This document shows, piece after piece, positions 59,414-64,000 of a DNA stretch of 64,000 nt (its first letter is position 1; each line of letters starts with the position of its first letter). A model generated the notes under the pieces. That model made no database searches. It was not told the origin of the DNA and saw nothing but the letters and a program-made list of their open reading frames with translations. The stretch is from CBDBZX01 sp965213645 (GTDB lineage: Bacteria; Deinococcota; Deinococci; Deinococcales; Trueperaceae). Location: the NCBI GenBank assembly GCA_965213645.1, contig CBDBZX010000008.1:62001-126000 (forward strand). The letters run 5' to 3'. A program made the position numbers and the translations under genes.

Positions 59414-59535
59414 GAGCGACATGGCGACCAGCCCGCCGACCGCAATCGTCAGCAAGGTCAGGCCGAGGGTGCCCTCGCCGAGCCTCAGCTTCGCTTGGAC
59501 GAGCGGAATGTTGACAACCCAGGCCGCGACCTACT
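59390..59535 (-). pseudogene. MFS transporter fragment
   Basis: About 48 codons on the minus strand with clear MFS character: AAWVVNIPLVQAKLRLGEGT, LGLTLLTIAVGGLVAMSLSG, LLINHFGSRRVT. It belongs to a different MFS branch (YbjJ-like) from the 58571 fragment. Truncated at both ends, lying between the chimeric ORF and the merR gene. A remnant of a rearrangement. Confidence 0.55.
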
Positions 59536-59950
59536 CAAGAGAATCCACTCTTGCGGGTGACGTCTCGCCAGGTTCAACGCACATGTCTTGCAGACCCTTA
59601 TAGACCGCTATCTTTCTCTCGATAGCGCCTAAGTTATTCGTCAGGATGCCTATCCTCGCTAGCATGTCCTCGCGGTGTTGCTCGAACAGCTCGAGCCGCT
59701 CAGCCTCGTTACCTGTCCCAGCGCGAACCAGTTCCATGTAGCGCCGCATCTGGGCGATGGGCATTCCGGTTACGCGGAGCAGGGTAAGAAACCGGACCCA
59801 GTTCAGGTCGTCTTGGCTGTAGCGGCGGTGGCCGTTCCCGCCCCTTGCTACTGGCGCGAGTAAACCCGCACGCTCGTAGTACCTCAACGTATGATCGCTC
59901 ACTTCCGTCGCTGCGGCGGCTTCACGTACCGAATATGTCTCTTTATCCAT
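59531..59950 (-). CDS. MerR-family regulator
   Basis: 139 residues: YSVREAAAATEVSDHTLRYY, ERAGLLAPVARGGNGHRRYS, LNWVRFLTLLRVTGMPIAQM, then a coiled coil (LELFEQHREDMLARIGIL). Probably once regulated the YbjJ-like MFS gene whose remnant directly follows. ATG at 59950. Confidence 0.88.
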   Translation of the reverse strand: MDKETYSVREAAAATEVSDHTLRYYERAGLLAPVARGGNGHRRYSQDDLNWVRFLTLLRVTGMPIAQMRRYMELVRAGTGNEAERLELFEQHREDMLARIGILTNNLGAIERKIAVYKGLQDMCVEPGETSPARVDSLE

Positions 59951-60031
59951 ATTCCAAGGCTAAAGCTTTGAGCGCGCTCTAAGTCAAGGCTATCGCTGAG
60001 GGAGCACGCGGGCCGGTGTTTTTCTGACGCT

Positions 60032-60061
60032 ATGCGGTAGACGCGCGCAACTGGCGCAAAA
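60032..60061. repeat. GC-rich palindromic repeat R15
   Basis: TATGCGGTAGACGCGCGCAA then CTGGCGCAAA; between divergent merR and hxlR genes, unlike most copies. Confidence 0.65.
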
Positions 60062-60155
60062 GACCTAGCTCTCGATAGGCCCATAGAAGATTCTATATCC
60101 AGGAAAGCTTGCCAATAGCTTCTCTTCCATGCTAAGTTCTTATTTAGAACCTAGT

Positions 60156-60617
60156 ATGGATACAGAACCCACATTTCCCCCTTCTCGCTACTGCCCTTCC
60201 GTGCGCGCCCTTACCGAGGTTGGCGACAAGTGGCTGCTCATCATCTTACGTGAAGCGTTTTATGGACTGAGACGCTTTGAAGCCATTCAAGACGACCTCG
60301 GCATCTCCCGCTCTGTCCTTGCGGCGCGCCTCGAGCGGGCGCTCACGCTTGGCTTACTCGAGCGCATACCCTATGCCGAGGCGGGCAACCGGACACGGCA
60401 CGAGTATCGGCTGACTGAGAAAGGTAGCGCGCTTGCTCCCGTACTCATTGCGCTAGCCGACTGGGGAGAGACCTATGCTCAGACCGACGCCAGTGTCACC
60501 GTGCGCGTTTCGGATGTCCGCACAGGCGAACGGGTGCACGCCGCGCTCGTGACCGAGTCAGGTGAGATCGTCACCTCTTTGCGTCATCTTCGCGCCGACG
60601 TTATGTCTATGAAATGA
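60156..60617 (+). CDS. HxlR-family transcriptional regulator
   Basis: 153 residues from an ATG at 60156 (an upstream ATG at 60129 is possible). PSRYCPSVRALTEVGDKWLL, ILREAFYGLRRFEAIQDDLG, ISRSVLAARLERALTLGLLE, RTRHEYRLTEKGSALAPVLI. The conserved Cys (YCPS) is the redox/aldehyde-sensing residue in this family. Overlaps the DJ-1/PfpI gene by four bases (ATGA). Confidence 0.9.
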   Translation: MDTEPTFPPSRYCPSVRALTEVGDKWLLIILREAFYGLRRFEAIQDDLGISRSVLAARLERALTLGLLERIPYAEAGNRTRHEYRLTEKGSALAPVLIALADWGETYAQTDASVTVRVSDVRTGERVHAALVTESGEIVTSLRHLRADVMSMK

Positions 60618-61345
60618 CCGAGATGACAAGAGTCGCGTTCCTGCTCTACCCTGGCGTCACCGCCTTAGATGTGGTCGGTCCCTACGAGGTACTGCACGGC
60701 CTAAAGGACGTCGAGGTCAGTTTCGTCGCCAAGGAAGTGGGTCCGGTAGTGACCGACAGCGGCGTGCTCCTGCTCGGCGCGACCCATACCTTGGCTGAGC
60801 TGCCCCAGCCTGACGTTTTGATCGTGCCAGGTTCGAGCGCCGATACGCCGACGGCGATGGCCGACGGTGACCTTATCCGCTACATTCAGAAGGCGCATGA
60901 GACCTCGCGCTTTACGGTTTCGGTGTGTTCGGGGGCGCTGATTCTCGCTGCTGCAGGGGTGCTCGAAGACTTACCAGCTACGACGCACTGGTTCGGCATG
61001 GAAACCCTTGGGCGTTTAGGCGCGAAACCTAAGTCTAACGCGCGGGTCGTTTGCTCAGGAAAAGTTATCACGGCGGCGGGCGTCTCAGCAGGAATCGATA
61101 TGGCGCTCACCTTAGCTGCAGAGCTGGCAGACGTTCAGGCTGCTAAGGTCGAGCAACTTTGGATCGAGTACGATCCGCAACCACCCTACGACGCTGGGCA
61201 TTTATCTAAAGCCGATCCTGAAACCGCAAGGCGGGCAAGGATTCTAGCGAAAGAGAGAGCCAAAAATCCGCGTAACCTCGTATCGCTGCCTCTTATACTA
61301 GCGCGGCGTTGGCGGCAGAGCCTCTCCCGTGCGAGACGGGCGTGA
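60614..61345 (+). CDS. DJ-1/PfpI-family protein (isonitrile hydratase/GlxA-like)
   Basis: 243 residues: RVAFLLYPGVTALDVVGPYE, VLIVPGSSADTPTAMADG, nucleophile elbow FTVSVCSGALILAAAGVL with catalytic Cys, LPATTHWFGMETLGRLG, VITAAGVSAGIDMALTLAAE. Lacks the AraC domain of GlxA regulators, so an enzyme (isonitrile hydratase or glyoxalase/deglycase-like). Translationally coupled to the HxlR regulator, suggesting a reactive-electrophile response. Confidence 0.87.
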   Translation: MTEMTRVAFLLYPGVTALDVVGPYEVLHGLKDVEVSFVAKEVGPVVTDSGVLLLGATHTLAELPQPDVLIVPGSSADTPTAMADGDLIRYIQKAHETSRFTVSVCSGALILAAAGVLEDLPATTHWFGMETLGRLGAKPKSNARVVCSGKVITAAGVSAGIDMALTLAAELADVQAAKVEQLWIEYDPQPPYDAGHLSKADPETARRARILAKERAKNPRNLVSLPLILARRWRQSLSRARRA

Positions 61346-61351
61346 AGGCTT

Positions 61352-61726
61352 GTGGCAAACGCTTTCATCTACCTAGCGGCCCTCTTTTTCCTCGTCATGG
61401 GTGTGATTGCTCTGCTACAGCCGACCCGAGTAACGCGCTGCTTCTCTGTGCCTACGCTCCCGGCCGACATGCGCAACGAGGTGCGCGCTGTTTATGGTGG
61501 CTTCGGCGTCGCTATGGCTGCACTGCTCATCGCCGCCACCCTTGTCGATGCGATCGAATCGGGTGTCTTACTCTCCGTCGCTGTCGCCCTTTTGGGCATG
61601 GCTTTAGGTCGTCTAATATCGCTGGTCATCGACACTTCGGTAGGAAAGTACCCCTACTTGTTTCTAGGCTTAGAATGCTTGATCGGTGGCGCTCTGCTGT
61701 ATTTATGGCTTCAGGTCGGCGGTTAG
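61352..61726 (+). CDS. DUF4345-like small membrane protein
   Basis: 124 residues with four hydrophobic segments: ANAFIYLAALFFLVMGVIAL, VYGGFGVAMAALLIAAT, LLSVAVALLGMALGRLISLV, FLGLECLIGGALLYLWL. EVRAVYGGFGVAMA is the DUF4345 signature. Function unknown. Follows the DJ-1 gene by six bases. Confidence 0.75.
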   Translation: MANAFIYLAALFFLVMGVIALLQPTRVTRCFSVPTLPADMRNEVRAVYGGFGVAMAALLIAATLVDAIESGVLLSVAVALLGMALGRLISLVIDTSVGKYPYLFLGLECLIGGALLYLWLQVGG

Positions 61727-61733
61727 GAGCATA

Positions 61734-62114
61734 GTGCGTGTTGTAGTTTCAGTCATGCTCGTAGTTGTCGGCATTATCCACCTATTGCCCCTATCAGGCG
61801 TGCTTGGTCGCGGGCGGCTCAGAGCGCTTTACGATCTGTCTCTGAGCGACCCCAACCTCATCCTCCTTATGCGTCATCGCGCTGTTTTATTTGGGTTACT
61901 GGGTCTATTCCTCCTACTGGCGGTCTTTCAACCTAAGTATCAGCTCGCCGCATTTATTGCTGGTTTCGTTAGCGTCATCTCGTTCTTATGGTTGGCATGG
62001 CCTTTAGAGCTCTACAACACGCAGATAGGGAGGGTGTTCTGGGTTGATGTTGTCGCGTTGATTTGTCTGAGTGTTGGAGCGGCTGCCTATGGATACCAGG
62101 CCTTTGTGCGGTAG
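61734..62114 (+). CDS. Small integral membrane protein
   Basis: 126 residues from a GTG at 61734 with GGAG five bases upstream. Four membrane segments: VVSVMLVVVGIIHLLPLSGV, RAVLFGLLGLFLLLAVF, LAAFIAGFVSVISFLWLAWP, VDVVALICLSVGAAAYGYQA. Family not certain. Last gene of the hxlR run. Confidence 0.75.
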   Translation: MRVVVSVMLVVVGIIHLLPLSGVLGRGRLRALYDLSLSDPNLILLMRHRAVLFGLLGLFLLLAVFQPKYQLAAFIAGFVSVISFLWLAWPLELYNTQIGRVFWVDVVALICLSVGAAAYGYQAFVR

Positions 62115-62129
62115 CTTGCATTAGCGTAG

Positions 62130-62155
62130 TGCGGCGAACGCGCGCGTTCGCCGCA
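62130..62155. repeat. GC-rich palindromic repeat R16 (perfect 26-bp palindrome)
   Basis: TGCGGCGAACGCG followed by its exact reverse complement CGCGTTCGCCGCA. Its arms differ from R12 at paired positions on both sides. Confidence 0.9.
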
Positions 62156-62490
62156 TAAAACTCCCCATAGCCTATCTCTATAGCCTCCGCTTCAACTAAG
62201 CCTTACGCTCTCACGGAGAGACCTCAGCGCTACAAGCAAACCTCTTATTCTGCACCCCCGTCACTTACAAATTTCTGACGCAGAAGGACGTGCTTGAGCA
62301 GAGTTTTTCACTTGTTCGGGTGTAAAGAAATCACGCTATAGGCTTGAAAGTCGGCTACAAGCCAATTCTCGAAACAGGTCGAAAGAAGATCAAGTTTTAG
62401 GGTCGTAAAGATGTACGAGACGCACCGCTAGCACTCTCTCATCTCTCTATCATAGTCAAGCTGCCCTACCTGGGCCCCGAGGACTTGACC
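62156..62490. other. Long upstream region of the RHS gene
   Basis: About 335 bp without an ORF of note, AT-richer than its surroundings. It probably holds the RHS promoter, but no -35/-10 pair stands out. GAGG lies 9 bases before the ATG. Confidence 0.4.
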
Positions 62491-64000
62491 ATGACTAGAG
62501 CAACCTTGCATCCCAATATCCGTCGCCGTATCGCCTCCGTTCTCGCCGTGCTGATGTTCGTCGGTACGATCTTCCCAACCGGCTTCGCCAGTGCTCAGCA
62601 ACTCTTCGCTAAGCCGGGCGCGGGCGTCTCCCGCTTACCCCTTAACGTCACCGCCTTTCAAGCGGATGGCTTCGGCGATTTAACCGACGCCATCAACCTT
62701 GCTACGGGCAACGTCTACCTCAACGTCGCGGGCGTCTCCATGAACAACTTCATGGGTTCAGGTGACGATACTGACCGGGCCATCGGCGCGGAAGGCTGGA
62801 GCCTCAATGCTCGCTTGCGTTTGCAGGGCTTCTCGAAGGGCTTGAGCAGCGCCCCCTACAGCTTCATGCTAGGTGAGGGCGACGGCGGCGGTACACCCTT
62901 CGAGCGCTACACAGTTACGAACTACAATAGCGTGCCCACTTGGATCGAGCGTTACGAGAACGTTTCCAATGCCACCATTTACCGCAATCCGGAGCAAGAC
63001 GGGGTGCAGTACTTAGAGGAGTTCGTCGTCTTGCTGGTGAGGAGTAACAACTCTATCGCCCACTACTACGACCACAGCGGCACCCGCTACACCTTCAACG
63101 ACGACGGTGAGTTCTTAGACTACGTCCAAGACCCCCACCAGCAGTACCGCAGTGCTCAAGCCGGCTCTTCAGAAGGACGCGAGGTCAAGGGCGAAGCGAC
63201 CATTTTGACCTACAGAAATACCAGCAAGGGTCAGCTCAGTAAGGTGCAAGATCCCTGGGGGCGCGTTACCGTCTACACCTGGAACGGCGACGACACGCTG
63301 CGCTACGTTGACGAGTTGTTGCAGGACGAAAACGACTCCGATTCCTATGTCTCGCGCATCTCCTTTTTCTATATCACGAGATATAACCAGCGCTTGATGG
63401 ATAAGGTCTTTATCACCCGCACGAACGGGCTAGGGCACGTCACGCCTGATAACCACAACATGGCGGGCGTAGACCGGCGCTACCTTCGCTTCTACTACAC
63501 CCAGCAGCCCAACGGGGAAATTCTCTTGAACCGCTTCGAGAAGGAGGGCGTCACTGGGACGAACAACCGCTCGAAGACCTTCTACCGCTATGACCCTCAG
63601 AACCGGGTGACGCGGGTGCACACCACTGACGCCTCGGGCAACCGCACCGAGACCTATACCTACTATAAGTACGGCACTTCTAACGAGTTCATGGGGCAGC
63701 AGGTCACCGTCCAGCAGGGCATCAAAGAATCGGTCTATGAGTTCGATCTGAACAGTCAATTGCGCCGCAAGAAGGTTAAGGACTACAACCCGCGCTACAG
63801 CCAGACCAAGTGGCTCATCTGGAACTACACCTATGGAGATGAGAGTCCCGGCGGCTACTGCCGTTCGTGTGAGGCTAGCCCCGACCATCCTCGCGGCTCG
63901 ACTTACCGTATCGAGGACCCCTCCGGCAAAGCAACGTCTTACACCTATGACAAGCACGGCAACGTCATTCAAATCAATGAGTGGGCACTCGATAACCCGA
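62491..64000 (+). CDS. Secreted RHS/YD-repeat protein (3' partial)
   Basis: 503 codons open to the right edge. Signal peptide: IRRRIASVLAVLMFVGTIFP-TGFASAQ. Then INLATGNVYLNVAGVSM, the sheath-start typical of RHS proteins, followed by YD-type repeats: HYYDHSGTRYTFNDDGEFLD, VQDPWGRVTVYTWNGDDTLR, TFYRYDPQNRVTRVHTTDAS, YTYDKHGNVIQINEW. Such proteins form a hollow shell that often encloses a toxic C-terminal domain. The C-terminus, any core RHS motif and immunity gene lie outside the window, so a toxin role cannot be judged. Confidence 0.85.
   Translation, partial: MTRATLHPNIRRRIASVLAVLMFVGTIFPTGFASAQQLFAKPGAGVSRLPLNVTAFQADGFGDLTDAINLATGNVYLNVAGVSMNNFMGSGDDTDRAIGAEGWSLNARLRLQGFSKGLSSAPYSFMLGEGDGGGTPFERYTVTNYNSVPTWIERYENVSNATIYRNPEQDGVQYLEEFVVLLVRSNNSIAHYYDHSGTRYTFNDDGEFLDYVQDPHQQYRSAQAGSSEGREVKGEATILTYRNTSKGQLSKVQDPWGRVTVYTWNGDDTLRYVDELLQDENDSDSYVSRISFFYITRYNQRLMDKVFITRTNGLGHVTPDNHNMAGVDRRYLRFYYTQQPNGEILLNRFEKEGVTGTNNRSKTFYRYDPQNRVTRVHTTDASGNRTETYTYYKYGTSNEFMGQQVTVQQGIKESVYEFDLNSQLRRKKVKDYNPRYSQTKWLIWNYTYGDESPGGYCRSCEASPDHPRGSTYRIEDPSGKATSYTYDKHGNVIQINEWALDNP

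Noticed and set aside
22796..62155. Family R repeats as a CRISPR array
   Set aside because: Copies are kilobases apart with whole genes between them and no regular spacers.
22796..62155. Family R repeats as ordinary intrinsic terminators
   Set aside because: No U-tracts follow, one copy lies between divergent promoters (R15) and one inside a gene (R7).
1..64000. tRNA or rRNA genes
   Set aside because: No cloverleaf-like segment with GTTCGA-type T-arms and CCA ends, nor rRNA-like conserved stretches, was found on either strand by eye.

Overview
The window reads as a chromosomal segment of a moderately GC-rich, Sec-secreting bacterium. Gene families and the dense use of the hexamer CTCGAG fit a Deinococcota/Truepera-like host, but that assignment is inference only. 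No rRNA, tRNA or CRISPR array was found. Both edges cut genes: a secreted nuclease is open at the left edge, and a large secreted RHS/YD-repeat protein runs off the right edge.

Region 1 (1-22.7 kb) is a phosphorus-acquisition block. It holds an extracellular nuclease/phosphatase-fold protein and a full C-P lyase set on the minus strand (phnD-E-C-G-H-I-J-K-L-M plus a hexapeptide acyltransferase and a TIM-barrel isomerase). It also holds an RpiR-type regulator, a metallophosphoesterase and two glycerol-3-phosphate-type ABC importers without ATPases. Upstream regions carry TGTCA half-sites repeated every 11 bp (Pho-box-like) and GAAAC/GTTTC dyads. The block has several lesions. PhnJ has lost three of the four cysteines needed for radical chemistry. 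phnC has a +1 frameshift. phnM has no usable start upstream of its conserved N-terminus. One solute-binding protein has an in-frame TGA. A purine-rich hairpin repeat (four copies) sits between these genes and lengthens PhnL.

Region 2 (22.7-30.3 kb) is mosaic: a RES/Xre toxin-antitoxin pair, a tyrosine recombinase, a frameshifted MFS gene, a tctA remnant joined head-to-head to an rraA-like remnant, a sugar kinase and an aminoglycoside-phosphotransferase-like gene.

Region 3 (30.6-50.3 kb) holds small catabolic and regulatory units. These are two quinone-oxidoreductase-like MDR genes, a LysR gene with a divergent hydrolase/isomerase/MBL operon, carbonic anhydrase with MerR, ArsR regulators with an SRPBCC protein, ClpP, an amidase, and a ferredoxin reductase paired with a reductive-dehalogenase-like Fe-S protein. 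Region 4 (50.4-57.9 kb) has a PhoD phosphatase and a hydroxyproline/peptide cluster: trans-3-hydroxyproline dehydratase, oligopeptide permeases with binding protein, and a creatinase-like M24 protein. Region 5 (58-64 kb) has MarR, MerR and HxlR regulators, chimeric MFS debris, a DJ-1/PfpI protein, two small membrane proteins and the RHS protein.

A second repeat family, a short GC-rich palindrome with variable but self-complementary arms, occurs about 16 times, only between 22.8 and 62.2 kb and mostly at gene 3' ends. The purine-rich family is confined to 2.9-17.2 kb. Many genes carry single-base lesions, most of them one extra base, which leaves decay, recoding and sequence error all possible.
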